Shown here: one piece after another, positions 23,548 through 35,178 of the stretch | Numbering within the stretch: position 1 is the stretch's first letter | Layout: the number at the start of each line of letters is the position of its first letter | NCBI GenBank assembly: GCA_022315425.1 | Contig: JAIUPT010000030.1 | Coordinates: 744,001-808,000 of the forward strand | Direction of reading: 5' to 3' | DNA: 64,000 bases | Source: Pseudevernia furfuracea | Lineage: Eukaryota; Ascomycota; Lecanoromycetes; Lecanorales; Parmeliaceae | The notes under the pieces: model-generated | Seen by the model: the letters and a program-made list of their open reading frames with translations, nothing else | The model's database searches: none | What the model was told of the DNA's origin: nothing | Program-made: the position numbers and the translations under genes

Positions 23548-25515
23548 TGGTCAGCCATGACATATCAAGAATTATTCGTGTGTCGATGTCCGCAGCGAGA
23601 AAGATGTTCTGAAAGTAACGAACTCGATCTTGTTCGTTCTTCTGCTGAAATTCGATATAGTATATCTCGTAGATCTTAACTGCCTTGTCGTGAATCGCAC
23701 TCAGCTCAATGTTGATATTAAGCATCGATAAGCTCATCTTTCTTACAGTCACACGATTGATAATGTTTACTTCAGCATCACTGTCAGTCAGTGCACTGAA
23801 AGTATTGATCTTATCTCTCGCGTTCTATATTAGAGTGTTCTTAATGAATAGACTATTCATCTTTGATAGTTTCTTGATCCGCTGCTACACAGTCTGAACC
23901 TTGATCGCTCATATTCTTACGTCAACAATAAGCTCTGTCTTGATAGATAGAGAGGTGCTCGATTCGACGTTCGACTCGAAGCTTGATTTGACTGATTCGA
24001 CTATTCGACTCGAATCGTCATTGCTCGACGAGATGTTTATTAATTCGAATTTATCGACGAAGGAAGCTGTTCTCACTTCTCGTACAAATATAGTGTTCGA
24101 AGTCGTCACTGCGCTCACTAGTTTTTTGTCGTCTCGAGCATCTTAAGCGAGTCGAATATGACTTGTTTCTTGACGATGCATTCAGTAGTTCGATAATCAG
24201 ACATATCACACTTGTAGCAAGCCTTATTCTTGAAACGACGTTTTCTAACCTCATCTGTTAGCTTGTCTTTATATATAACAAAAGTAGACTCATTCTCCTT
24301 TTTGCGAGAGGTCTTTTTCTGCTCTAAGATCTCGTTACGACTCTTCTAATCTAATTTATCTATTCGACTCGACTTATTATCTCTCTTCGAGTTCTGTGAT
24401 TTCGAAGATAACTTAAAATAAGATCTGCTATCTTTATTCTACTTTATATGAGTTTTCGCAGCTCTCTCATATTTGCGTATTTAAGTTAACAATTCTTGAA
24501 TCGTTCTTGACTTAATTATGAGCTTATCTAGCTCGACTCGATAATTCGATAGTATTCGCGCTCGAATGAAGTTGAAGAACTATCGATTCGTTATAGTCTG
24601 CGTCGAATTTAGAGTTTTAAGACGAATGTGTAGCTTATAAGCATATTCATAAAAAGTATTAATAATGTTATCTTTTCTCTACTTCGCAGCTAACAACTTC
24701 TTATTCGTCTTAAGATATGCTTTCTTCTTGTCCCTCTTCAGGAATTCGAACAATAACGTCTTAAAATGCGTTCATGACGTCGCTTCCCCTGGATTCTAAA
24801 GCAATTAAAATCTTTAATCGATTTTAGACGTACTCTCAAGAAAATCGATAACATAGACGATCTTCTTGATAGTCTTCTCTCGCAATTGCGACTAGCTTAT
24901 TAATGTGACATCTTTCTAAATCTCCTCACTCTGAAAATCTCTGAAAGCGAATTGTCGCTCACACTCGTAAATGAACTCGTTTAATTTCGCTGAGCTGACT
25001 CCCTTATATAACGCTGAATCTTTCGCTTTGAGATTTAATGTCTATCTCTTTGATATTCTCTGAGTCTCGTAACTCAGTGACGCTTGTCGACGACGTGACA
25101 ACGCTTAATTTGTCTGATATGTTATAAACTCCTTCGCGTGCGCTTGATAGACTCGAAATGTTATAAGCTCTCTTGAGTCTAACATCGTTTCTGCTGACTC
25201 GTTCGTGTGTGAATCAATATCGTCATGATTATCTTCTTCGCTTGTTCTTGAAGTAATTTCATTAAATTCTTCTTCGTTAATATTAATGTCACTCAATAAT
25301 GCTTCTTATCCCTCTTCGAGACTCGATATCTATTATCTCGATCGTAATCCTACTGTAGAAGTCATTTAAATAATTCGAAATTAACTAACTCGACGTCGAC
25401 GTCAATTGAGAGATAGATAGAGATAACAGCGAGTCACGAAAGTGATATTGTTATCAAACGGGCACATCTCTCTTACTATCGTGTCGACGATAGCGAGAGT
25501 TATAGAATTCAGAAA
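23548..25515 (-). pseudogene. gag and protease region of B-gypsy
   Basis: Minus-strand reading starts with an acidic N-terminus near 25296 and continues to a zinc knuckle near 24225-24180. The knuckle reads CYKCDMSDYRTTEC, i.e. C-x2-C-x4-H-x4-C with the His changed to Tyr (CAT to TAT). The retropepsin region (23752 downward) contains AADIDTRIILDMSWL, where the usual motif is a DIIxGxPWL-like box. The frame is interrupted by the tandem array at 23547. Stops and replacements are mostly transitions. Confidence 0.75.
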
Positions 25516-25789
25516 TGTAACGGGGTCTAGACATGCGTGAGTGAGTAACAGATGAATTGATTACTAGATAGACTGAATTCTGAGAAACTCGATGAGAGTT
25601 CTCAGAGACAGCATATTTAACAGGGGAGAGTGCACCCTCATATCAAGCAAACTTATTATACGACTGTTATAGTCGCACAGTCGCACAGCTGCACCAGAGA
25701 AATAGTCTTTCGAATCTAATCTAGATGTATATTGAATTTCTGAATTTCTGATAGATCGCCTCATGTCTAGAGACCTCATGACCCTTACA
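25516..25789 (-). repeat. 5' LTR of B-gypsy
   Basis: 274 bp TGTAACGGGG to CCCTTACA; followed by CATAG target duplication (25790-25794). Confidence 0.9.
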
Positions 25790-25794
25790 CATAG

Positions 25795-26372
25795 CTTTTA
25801 TATTATTCACTACTATCTTTTTCAATGCTTTCGCGTAGTCTTCTACTTCATTGTTGTCTTCCACCGTCCTCTACGTTGTTATTGTTGTTGTTATTATCGT
25901 ATCGCGACACGTAGAAGGGGCGCGCTTCGCCGCGTCATCGCTGTTATTTTCGTCGTCGACTGCGACGTCTCCTCTCATTACTCTTTAAGTATAAATATAA
26001 GTTTAAAGACTATACGAATACTTCAAAAGTCTTTTCAATCGAGGGATTTCTATGTCTATAAGTAGCGTTGATCATATAAACGCTATTATTAAAACTCTTA
26101 ACACTACTTAAGATTTAAATAATACGAGTAAATTTAAGTTATATAAGTCGATAATAATACGTTTTTATCGTTTTATCTTATTATCTATTATTCTTATCGA
26201 CGTTAGAATTATATTCTTACTAGTATCGAGTGTACTTTATATAATTATTTATTATATATTATTATCGTTAGATCTCGTCATTATTTAAAGACGCTTCATC
26301 GATTATTTAATTCTTAAATCTTATTATATCTTTAAAGTTCTTTTTATTACGTTTAAATTTACGTTTTATAAT
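25795..26372 (-). mobile_element. 5' part of the Tad-like LINE displaced by B-gypsy
   Basis: Because the B-gypsy target duplication joins 12134 to 25795, this sequence must be the continuation of the LINE ORF1 5' side. The minus strand has an Arg/Asn-rich stretch (about 25960-25800) suited to an ORF1 N-terminus. Beyond about 26100 it is AT-rich with nothing recognisable. Confidence 0.5.
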
Positions 26373-26647
26373 TATAAGAATCATAAGATCTCTAGATATG
26401 AAACGACCTGTTAGAAGTTCAGAAATTCAACATACATCTAGATCAGATTCGAAAGACTATCTCTCTGATACAGCTGTGCGGCTATGCGGCTATAGCAGTC
26501 GCATAGTAAGTTTGCTTGACATGAGAATACACTCTTCTCTGCTAAATATGTTATCTCTGAGAATTCCCACTTGGGTTCCTCAGGATTCAGTCTATCTAGT
26601 AATCAATATACGAGTTGCTCAGTCACGCATGTCTAGACCCCGTTATA
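26373..26647 (+). repeat. Solo LTR of the B-gypsy family (opposite orientation)
   Basis: 275 bp, inverse complement of the B-gypsy LTR with transition differences (TATAAG for TGTAAG at the left end, TTATA for TTACA at the right), flanked by a perfect ATAAT duplication (26368-26372 and 26648-26652). Confidence 0.88.
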
Positions 26648-27587
26648 ATAATATCTAAATTAAAATTAAAAGTCTTAATTCTACTACGTCTCGAAGTAGA
26701 AGAAGGGAAAAAAAAAAAAAAAAAAAAAAAAAATGAGAAGTCTATTTGAAAGTCTATTAGCTAGAACTATTATTAATAATTAAAATTAAATGAATATTTG
26801 AGATTTTTAAAAGAATATAAAGAGTAAGTTTACTTTTATTAATGAAATTATAAGATTTTATAGTACTAGTAAATTATTATAAAATAAGTTTTTCTTAAGA
26901 CTAAGAAGAAGTTAAATCTATAGTCTTATTAGTAAATTTAAGTTTTTTAACATAATTAAAATTACTATATTATCTTTTCTTAATAGAATACGCGAGCTAT
27001 TATTAAATATATACTCTATAACTAAATTCTAATTATGTGTTACGTTTTTATTACGCGATATCACGTGACTAGATTATTAAGCGAGTTATTAAGATTATTG
27101 TTTTATAGTTGTTAGCATTAAGTTCAGAAGAGATCTATGCTAAGCGAATTATAAGCGAAGGTCTGGCGTAGTTAACAAGCTTGACAGACGTAGACCTTGA
27201 CAGAGAAGCTTAAGGAGGCGCTGCTTCGATCTTTCTCTTAGATTCCTTAAGAATTAGTCTTACTATCAGATCTATATACAACGCACTTATATATATCTAC
27301 TACTAGTTTCACATTGCTACATGACCCTAGTCTGGTCTTGATATCTACAAGCCAGTCTAACAATAGTCTAATTAAAATATTAGTCTTCTTAGATCTCGTT
27401 TAAAATTATATCGTATATAAAAAATAACTTTATAATCTTATAATATTATATACGTCAATTAAATCGATAGTTTTACAATATCGAATCTTATTAATAAAGC
27501 GCTATAAAGAAGCGCGAGACTAGTTTTAGAAGTTCTTATATTTACTCTATTAACTTATAATATGAAACGTCGAAGGAATTCAGTGAA
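26648..27587. other. AT-rich intergenic sequence with an A-tract
   Basis: No credible coding frame. A 26-base A tract lies at 26708-26733. The rest is AT-rich, RIP-like sequence with no identified element, except a somewhat GC-richer patch around 27150-27250. It forms the border to the gene island. Confidence 0.5.
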
Positions 27588-27812
27588 TTAGATTTTTAAA
27601 AGTTGATGTTCGAAGTTCAGCCTTATGAATCTTCCTGTTTGGGACGTACTCGCGTTTAGATCGAAGATGGAGGAAATAAGATGAGTTTTAGCTTCAAAAT
27701 AGCGAAATCTGATGATCTGATTGGTCGACCTTAAATATAGGATGAAGAGCATTTTGGTGTATCCAGTCTTGACCATTGAGAAAGCAAGCTTTCCAATACA
27801 ATACCTATTCAT
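27588..27812 (-). other. Small unassigned open frame (74 codons) at island border
   Basis: Opens with ATG, basic, no motif recognised. It lies between the AT-rich border and the PTH11-like gene's 3' end. Could be a degraded gene end or chance. Confidence 0.15.
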
Positions 27813-27904
27813 ATTTTGATTATATCATTACTGCTTGACGAAAGCTCTCAATGTCGCTCTCTATGTATAGATATACTGGAGACGTCTTTGCGGTCCGTCT
27901 CGCA

Positions 27905-29310
27905 TCACTTAGCCATCACCGTCATACCTCGGTGCACGTGAAGTCCAGGTTCCAGGTCGTCCACAGCTTTTTGCCGCTCTCTACCTCCTCCGAGTGCCGT
28001 CCCAGTGCTCGCTTCATCTTCGATTTCGCTGTATGGCATTACGGTCGCAGCTGCACTGGTCAATATCCTCGAACCGCCACCCGTCCCCGATACCAATTCA
28101 ATTTGATGGTCTTGCAGTTGGCCGTACGCTTTTCGAGTTCTGCTACGCGTATGGCGGCCCGAACCTATCGTCCCAGTAGCGCGGAGGCTAAGGGAACTTT
28201 TTGGCATCATGCGATCGAATAGCGGCCGGAGGTTTGGTCCGCACACAGTCATTATGGCGATACCTGATTCAGCGAAAGCCCAGTTAGAGGCAGTGGTGCT
28301 GGAGAAGGAAAAGTCTTTATAATCGATGTTGTAGACCGTTGTAATGCGTACGATCCCAATAACGACGACACTGAACCGCCCGTTGTTAGTCATTGCTTGA
28401 TCTGAGATGGAGTGAAAACAACGACTTACACAAGACCTAGGCCGAACACAATGCTCAATGCTATCTTGTTCGCGACGGGTAGGTGCAGGCGCCAGACCGT
28501 AGGTATGGGGAGAGCCCACGTAACCAGATCACACACAATACCCCAGCTAACAATACTGACGAAAACGGCTGTGTCGCTCAGGCATTTCCCCGGCACTCTG
28601 GCGTCAAACGTGGCTTGGGCTGGGCTACAGCGTAGGGTGGTAATGAACACAGCGTATATTGCCCAGGCAATGTTGAAGGCTAGATTAACGATTGCTAGAA
28701 GACAGTAGGCGTTAATACGACAGTCATTGCCCAGCGTAGGCTTGATTGAGCTTACCAGCAAGCTTGAAGGACCTTGTAGTGAAAATTCTAATGAAGAGGA
28801 CGCATAAAGAGCACCGAGCTAGCGTAATGACCACGGTGTAGCCCAGTTCAAGAAAGACAGTAATCTAAGACAATATGTCAGCCATTCTTTCGACCAAGAG
28901 ATTGAAAGTCACGATAGATGTACCTTGTATTGCAATAGTAAAGTCTGCCCACCTAAAGTCCATACGTGCGAACCAATTCTCGCGCCGAATAGAGCTTGCA
29001 AAGGGGTCATTTCATATGGACACTCCGAACAGGCGCCCAGAGCGGGGACTTACCATAGAATTCTTCGGCCGTTTGACAGTAGTAAAAGACCTGTTCTCCT
29101 AAGCAACTTCCGCTTGCGTTATCACACTCTACTGACCAGCGCGGCAAGGACGAGCCAGTCGTCTAAACCGAGAGCAACAGTCTTCAGCCGTCGGCAGTAG
29201 AACCGCGCGATGACGAAGAAAGTAGCGAGGATAGGGAAAACAATAGCAACAACGAGGAAGCTTTGGGCATGTCCCGTAGCCAACACTGTATCTCGCTTGA
29301 AGAGAGACAT
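27905..29310 (-). CDS. PTH11/SAT4-type seven-helix membrane protein (377 aa, six exons)
   Basis: Exons (minus strand): 29310-29133, 29098-29054, 28994-28924, 28864-28756, 28694-28430, 28370-27905; introns mostly 59-61 bp with GT..AG, and the sum (1134 nt) is an exact reading frame. The first intron would be only 34 bp and is the weak point. Family hallmarks: an N-terminal helix, then the FYCRRLKTVALGLDDWLVL stretch (R-R before L-x-x-DDW), IGSHVWTL, a helix ending LFIRIFTTRSF, the loop with FDARVPGKC, and ALPIPTVWRL before NKIALSIVFGLG. The C-terminal tail (about 100 residues) is polar. Such proteins sit in the plasma membrane and may sense surface or chemical cues; many lie in secondary-metabolite clusters. 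It is convergent with nothing and 780 bp from the P450 gene, same strand. Confidence 0.8.
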
Positions 29311-30088
29311 GTTGGTAAGAAATTGAGGTCACACCGTCACAATGCAAGGAAAGGACGGCAGTGGCGCTCTCAGTCACAGCAGAATGATGACCCCTGGTTT
29401 GTTGCAAGGCAAGTCCATACGACTCCATGCCGCCTCTCCTTCTTAATTCTGCTAACACTAGCGCATACGTATGAGACATCGGCACTATCGGGGAGTAAGA
29501 TAAGAAACTGGTACACGCAGTTGCGCCATTCGCAAGAGATGCCCCATTGAGTAGGTGGTAGACGTCATACCCTCGCATTATCACATTATCGTTGCAGCGG
29601 GAAAAGACGTTGGCGGATGAGGGAGGCACGGCACTTCCCATTTACTTACCGGGATCGGCTAGGATTTTCACACATAGGGATTTTCATGGGGCTGAGCTGC
29701 ATTGTGGATCGCTGTCTATGTGCTGTAGAACCCAACCAATCGAACATCAGAACCGGATCTCTACATGTGTACTCATGCACTGGGCAACGAATTGACAAAA
29801 CGAAGATTTGCTTCTGTCATGAAGTCCATTTTTAGTTTGTGTACTCCTAGCCCCACCCGACGGCTCTTAGCAGCTCTTGGCGGCATTTACCTGACGGCTC
29901 TTAACTCGTTGGGTGTCAGCACTACGCCAACTCTACTGGCTCTGTCCTGTGTGTCCACCTGGTGCCATTTTATAGTGACATCCACGTGGTTCAAGAAGGC
30001 TGGAGCCTGGCCCGCTATATCACCGAAAAGCATTCTTAGGAGGACAGAACTACGCAGAAACAACTGAACAATCAATCCTACCGCTATT
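29311..30088. other. Intergenic, PTH11-like promoter side and P450 3' side
   Basis: Open frames here (for example 29592-29795, 29765-30067) overlap one another, lack recognisable motifs and look like chance. Should hold the PTH11-like gene's promoter and the P450 terminator. Confidence 0.4.
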
Positions 30089-32086
30089 CTAGTCTGCCCG
30101 CTTCATTTTAACCCTCACCCCAGGACTCTCCAGCGACGGTTCCCCCACAAAGCAGTCCCTCATGGCATCGATATCTCGTTCACGCACAACATCGACGAGT
30201 TCAAAGTCATATCGCCTGACCAGTGTAGCGATTGCAGTGTAAAGCTCTGCGTAGGCAAGGCTGTGGCGTTGAAAAGTCAGCGATTATTCGTAAATCTCGT
30301 CTGTCGCAGCAATAGACAATACTCACTTGATACCAAGACACATGCGATGGCCACGTCCGAAGGGTACATAATAATGTTCTAGACGCTGAACATCTTCTCT
30401 CGAGCCAAGCCAGCGCTCAGGCCGGAATGTGAGGGGTTTCTCGAAGACGCTGGGGTCTGTCATGGTCTTGTGCGGGGTCATAGCGACAGGTACCTGCGAA
30501 TATTAGGTCAGATTAACGGCCAGCTCCAGCGCAGGAAACCTCGAGCTTATAATTACGCCGGCCGGAATGGACCAGTCTCCATACTGAATGGGCACATTCG
30601 GGGATATAATCGGCAATCGAGATGCAGTAATGCAAGCTAAACGCAAAGATTCTTTGACGACTGCCGTCTGTGGCATAGTTCTGCATTAGCAATACGAGCA
30701 ACAACACCTGCGGTGATCAGTATGCTTACCAAGAATGGGAGCTGTTCCAAGTCCCTAAGACTAGCGGTGACTCTTGCCTCTGGCATGACTTTCGAGAGTT
30801 CCTTTTTCAACGAACGCAACGCGTCTGGATTATCGAGAAGATGAAACGTGCCGCATGTCAGTGTTCTCCCTATAGTTTCACTGCCTGCAGAGATTATGAT
30901 AACACCCTCTTCAGACATGCGTTTAGAGGATCTCTCTTCCAGAGGCAATTTACTCGACAAGATTTCTTCAAAGATTGTTCGCGGCTGCAGGAGTTTCTTG
31001 CTGTTGCCCGGAAACGACTCGACGACATCTTTGTCAATTGGGGGTGTATTGCTTTCCTGGATTGCTTTCAATGCACGTGCTCTTGTCTCCTAAACATACG
31101 TTCATTAGTCGCTCTCGCCATAACTTGAAGATCTCGAGAAAAAGGCTATATTACCCGGAACATGCCAACCAGACGTCCTAGCCCAGGCGAGAAATAAGCG
31201 ATAGAACGGGGAGGCAAACGCTTCGCAATCGGCAGAAGCCATGAAAGCTGTTTCGCGTGTGGCGTGAAGAAAGCTAGCGCGGCGATAGTGTCTTTCCACT
31301 CGATTGCCCGCTCGTAATCATGCAGCAATCCCCAAGGGCGGCCAAAGCTGTACTCACAAATGACATCTGTCGAGTAGGCAAGGTATCTTGTGCGGAGCTC
31401 TGCGAAGCCATAACGGTCGCATTCCTCCTCGAGAGATTCGCACAGTGGTTCAATGTGCTTGCGGATTACGTGCTGGTAGGATGAAACTGTCTTCTTCGAG
31501 TAGAGGGATGTGATAGCGCTGCGACGCTGACGGTGGAGATAATGGGGAACGGTACCAAAAGCTCGTCAATGTCAGTCCTCTTATTCACTCGGCTTTGTGA
31601 TAAAGTGGAGGTACTTCCTAGCCCTGTACCGGCCATGTTGGCAGCAGGGGGGTATTTGTCGCGGATCTGAGACATGTTGGCGATCATGGTCAAGGGCGAC
31701 TCGAGGATGAACTCATTGCTTACGGAGCCGGCAGCGCCGTATAATTTCTCATAGAATGCCGGATCTCTGATATGAAGTTCATCTGGGTTGATGCGTATGA
31801 TAGGACCTAGAATCGTGTCAGTGCCCGCATGGAATGTACTGACCTCTGACTCACCGTAGATATCATGCATGCGATCGAGCTCAAACATGAATCTGCCTCC
31901 TTGGCCACACAAGATATCGAAGTAGAACTCATACCACTTAGTAGCTGCCGCGAGCTTGGATCCCGGAAACTTCGAGAGTGGGTGGAGATACAATCGATAA
32001 AGAACCAGACCCACGCAATAGAGTAGGCCCACAATCACGGACATGAGTGCTGCCCCAAGCATCGAATAAGACTGAGTTTTAGACAT
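30089..32086 (-). CDS. Cytochrome P450 monooxygenase, trichodiene-oxygenase-like (541 aa, seven exons)
   Basis: Exons (minus): 32086-31855, 31806-31630, 31561-31155, 31089-30730, 30667-30557, 30493-30327, 30260-30089; six introns of 48-68 bp; total 1626 nt in frame. An N-terminal membrane anchor spans about residues 8-30 (ER). GPIIRINPDELHIRDPAFY near residue 80 and FGTVPHYLHRQRRSAI are typical of the CYP58/TRI4-like group. The I-helix has AGSET (340-344), the K-helix ESLR (398-401), and the heme loop FGRGHRMCLG has Cys481 as heme ligand. All catalytic motifs are intact, so it is probably functional. The sesquiterpene-type synthase lies about 3 kb away on the other strand, so oxidation of that terpene skeleton is a reasonable inference. 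Exact CYP family is not established. Confidence 0.92.
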
Positions 32087-33842
32087 GTTGACAGAAGTAT
32101 TTCTGCTTGCAGTGCAACGAAACAAACTCCCAATTGATTGCAAGGCGGAAATTTGTGGACACTTGGTTCTTTCCAGATACAGACAGCTATGGCTTGTGAA
32201 TCTTGTTGTGCCATTTTCTTGGAAGCCGTCGGTGCCCAAGGCCATTTCGCACACTAAAACAGAACAATTGCATGCGAGCCTATCGTCATATCCCTCCAAC
32301 CTCTATTTGTAACCACTTTCCCACATCATTCGCACACCAGTTCACTTACCAATTAATCGCTTGCAGCTATGACACAGCCTGCAACAGACGGCTTGGGAAC
32401 GGAGACTCGGATAAGATATTGAAGAAGCCTTTTGATCCGATTCCTCTCCCAAAAATGGCACTTGAACTGGTAGTTCAGCGCATTTACTATCAATTTCCCA
32501 ATTTTGGCTCAGCAGCTTCAACCTTCATGGAGGAAATCTCGCACACGGTTGACTGTCAATGCAGTCAGCCCATTGTTGCAGAAATGTCCCGAAACATAGC
32601 ATCTTTGATCTGCACTGAAGCAAATCCCTCATATCATTAGAGAAGTGGGATCCGTGTTATGCAGAATGACCTTGAAAAACAGCAGCTCCGACGCATCCGG
32701 TTTTTCAGGTTCCTGCACACCGGGAAATCCCTCACACCCTCAGCTTTTGTAAGCCGCCGGCTAAAATATGCAGTAAGAAAATCCTTCCTGCACCCTTTCA
32801 TTAATCCAATCGCATCCTTTTCTGCAAGATGCCTTAGAGGGTAGTAAGATAATTTCTCCCACACCCACCCTTGATTGTCGAACCAATCGCATCCATTTTC
32901 CACGGAATGGCTTGAAGGGCAGCAAACTAATCTCTCCCATACTTGAAATCAATGGGGTCCATTGTTTGCGGAATTACTTCATCATGCATCAGAAAAAATG
33001 CCTCACACCTTTGCACACGTTCAGCGACTGACACCTCCGAAAGGACATCCAAAATGTACAGTCAAAAGCAAGGATGAGTCTGTTGGTTGCAAGATAGAGG
33101 GGAGGCGCTGCACTGTGAGAAACAAAGCCCGTAGATAAGGGCCGCTCTACTTGCAAGTGAGTGGCCATCCCTCCCTCAAAGTGAACGGAACTCAAATCCA
33201 AAGGCAGCCTTCTGCTGGTTGCAACAACGTCATGGTAGCCTGCGGATACTACGGACCCGCAAATTATGCAGACAACGCGCCATTTTTTGCAAGACTGGCG
33301 AAGAATGGCTGCAGAGCATGACGCTCTTTTCGCACAATCCGTCTTCCACATGTGCCGCTCGTCGATGACGTTTGGACTACCTGCTAGTATGGTATTCATT
33401 CCGATTGGGGCGGTTTTGGCTGAGTGCACGCAACCACGCTTGATGTCTGTCTCACAGTATGTAGTACCAGAGAATACTCTAGCAGGGGCCTTAAAAAAGA
33501 CATGCCTTCTCACTCCTCCCTCGCTGCACTCCTGGTCTTCCAGGTAGTGCCTGGTACAGCTCACCAAGATACATAAGGTCTTTGTTTTGCGTTGAGGTCG
33601 ACTCAGTCGCAATGGCTGCCACCCAAGTCTGTTCTCACTGCTCTTCAACGTTCGCTGCTTATCTGCTGACATTCGAGAGAGTCAACATTACGCGCTTGAT
33701 AAACCAAGCGAGCAAGTAAGACTATCCCTACAATGGCTTTTCTATGATTTGTCGATGCTGAGACCGATTAAACAGAGCGAGCAAAGTCGACTGGGTTAGC
33801 CGCTCTATAGAGCTTAGATGCCAGGACGTATTTTAACAAAGA
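32087..33842. other. Intergenic between divergent P450 and methyltransferase
   Basis: No convincing gene. The open frames on either strand (32203-32640 plus, 33672-32989 minus) have no motif I recognise. Contains a degenerate ~80-bp spaced direct repeat (see 32804-32945). The first 200 bp should hold the P450 promoter. Confidence 0.4.
32804..32945. repeat. Two degenerate direct repeats (CCAATCGCATCC units)
   Basis: CCAATCGCATCC(A)TTTT...ATG(C/G)CTT..AGGG..G is seen at about 32813-32866 and again at 32883-32937, each followed by CTCCCA(C/T)A. A third weaker match starts near 32690. Purpose unknown. Confidence 0.5.
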
Positions 33843-34713
33843 TTGGCAGATCTTCAACACCAGATTTGGCTCCTCACATTCAGCGGCAGTCTAGTTGCAC
33901 CATGTATACCGCAAGACTTTAAACCAAAATCCATCTTAGATATTGGCTGCGGGTCTGGCGCGTGGGCTATAGCGTATGCCTTGGAGCACCCTGAAGCCCA
34001 AGTCACCGCGACCGACGTGACCCCGCCAACCCTACCTTCGCCGCCAAAGAATCTCACAGTTATTGCCGATAACGCCGAGCAAGCCTGGTGCTTCGATGAC
34101 AAATTCGATTACATTCACGTTCGTTTGTTGACATTGGCAATCCGGGATTGGCCAGCGTTTTTCAGGCGCTGTTGGGGGCACCTCAATCCAGGTGGGTGGG
34201 TTGAGCTCGGGGATGCAAGTACTCCCTACAGGGCAGAGAATCAGGCTGCCAATTGTGAAAACTCTGTCTTCCTTCGCGTCGGTTTTCTGTGGTACGAAGG
34301 TATGCTACGCAACGGAATCGACATGATGGCCGCGCACCATCATACTGATCGATTGAAGCTTCAAGGCTTCGTCAATGCTCACCAAGTGATGGCTAAGTGG
34401 CCAACAAACGGCAAGTGGCAATCAGAAGATAGATTGAAGACGATGGGGGATATGATCTGTAAAAATTGGTCAAACATTTCTCAGACAATCACTCCGAAGG
34501 TTTTCAAGGCGACGCTCCAGATGGAAGACGATAAAGCGAATGAACTAGTGAAAGTCATGCTCGACGAGCTTGAGAATGACACGGAGAAGCGGCTGTTCTT
34601 CCCAATGTAAGTTTTGAAGACCGCTGGACTCTCTCCAAAATGTCAATTTACTTACGAGGTTTAGGGACGTCACGGTTGCTCAGAAGCCATTAAGTACGGG
34701 CCAAACGACGTAG
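33843..34713 (+). pseudogene. LaeA-like SAM-dependent methyltransferase, 5'-truncated
   Basis: Exon 33843-34606, intron 34607-34664 (GTAAGT..TTTAG), exon 34665-34713; 271 codons in frame. Motif I is LDIGCGSGAWAIAYALEHP, followed by VTATDVTPP, the F-D-Y-I-H-V-R post-motif (KFDYIHVRLL) and LNPGGWVELGD. It ends FFPMDVTVAQKP as LaeA-like enzymes do. The frame enters at RLADLQHQIWLLTF, which in relatives is preceded by 60-100 residues. There is no ATG before residue about 150 and I find no upstream exon in 33600-33842. Either the N-terminus is lost (my preference) or an exon lies farther upstream. If active it would methylate a small molecule or protein; the core SAM site is intact. Confidence 0.7.
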
Positions 34714-35178
34714 ATCAATATGATAGCAGCATCCTTTTGAGATGGACCAGAGTAGACAGAGTAGAACGTCTACTGGTCCCGGAAATGCTGACTCTGATCT
34801 GAATTGATCGTAGATTGCACCGTGTTTCAAGGACAGTTGCAGAATAGTGAATATGATGGTCGTGAACTGTGATAGTTTTCCTGAATTATCATCGCTATGT
34901 AGTTCCATTCATTGAATCCTGCCATAAGAATGCTCCTCTTCGACATCGAAAAGCAGAGTAGCTGCGTACATAGTAAATCCTTTTACTTAAATGCCTAAAT
35001 GGTTTGATTAAGCTTTTGCTTTGTAGCCCATGTCCCGAAAATGCTTGGCCCCACTTACTGACTCACATTGCATGTTTCTGTCCTTTTTTCTCGAGATCTT
35101 GGTGTACTTCGTGTGTATTGACTACTTGCCACAAGCTTGTTATTACTTGCGTACGAGTCAATATAATCTTCTGCAAGG

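Larger units (their letters stand above)
12140..25789 (-). mobile_element. Full-length chromodomain Ty3/gypsy element with nested insertions (B-gypsy)
   Basis: 274-bp direct LTRs (12140-12413 and 25516-25789) start TGTAACGGGG and end CTTACA, flanked by TATAG/CATAG. Coding order on the minus strand is gag (acidic start near 25296, CCHC knuckle near 24200), protease (23752 downward), RT/RNase H (19320-17280), integrase (14400-12990) and chromodomain (about 13010-12840). Removing three insertions with their duplications (solo LTR, copy C, tandem array) leaves about 6344 bp, a normal gypsy length. All domains carry RIP-type stops and D-to-N changes. Confidence 0.88.

Noticed and set aside
23480..23752. 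Minus-strand ORF spanning LTR and upstream sequence as one protein
   Set aside because: It is a chance fusion of the gypsy protease remnant with the inserted LTR; target duplication places a junction inside it.
27905..28519. Reading the 204-codon minus frame as a stand-alone gene
   Set aside because: Its upstream part is intronic/out of frame; only 28370-27905 is the last exon of the PTH11-like gene.
32989..33672. 227-codon minus frame between P450 and methyltransferase
   Set aside because: No recognisable motif, the opposite strand is also open over part, and composition gives no codon-use support.
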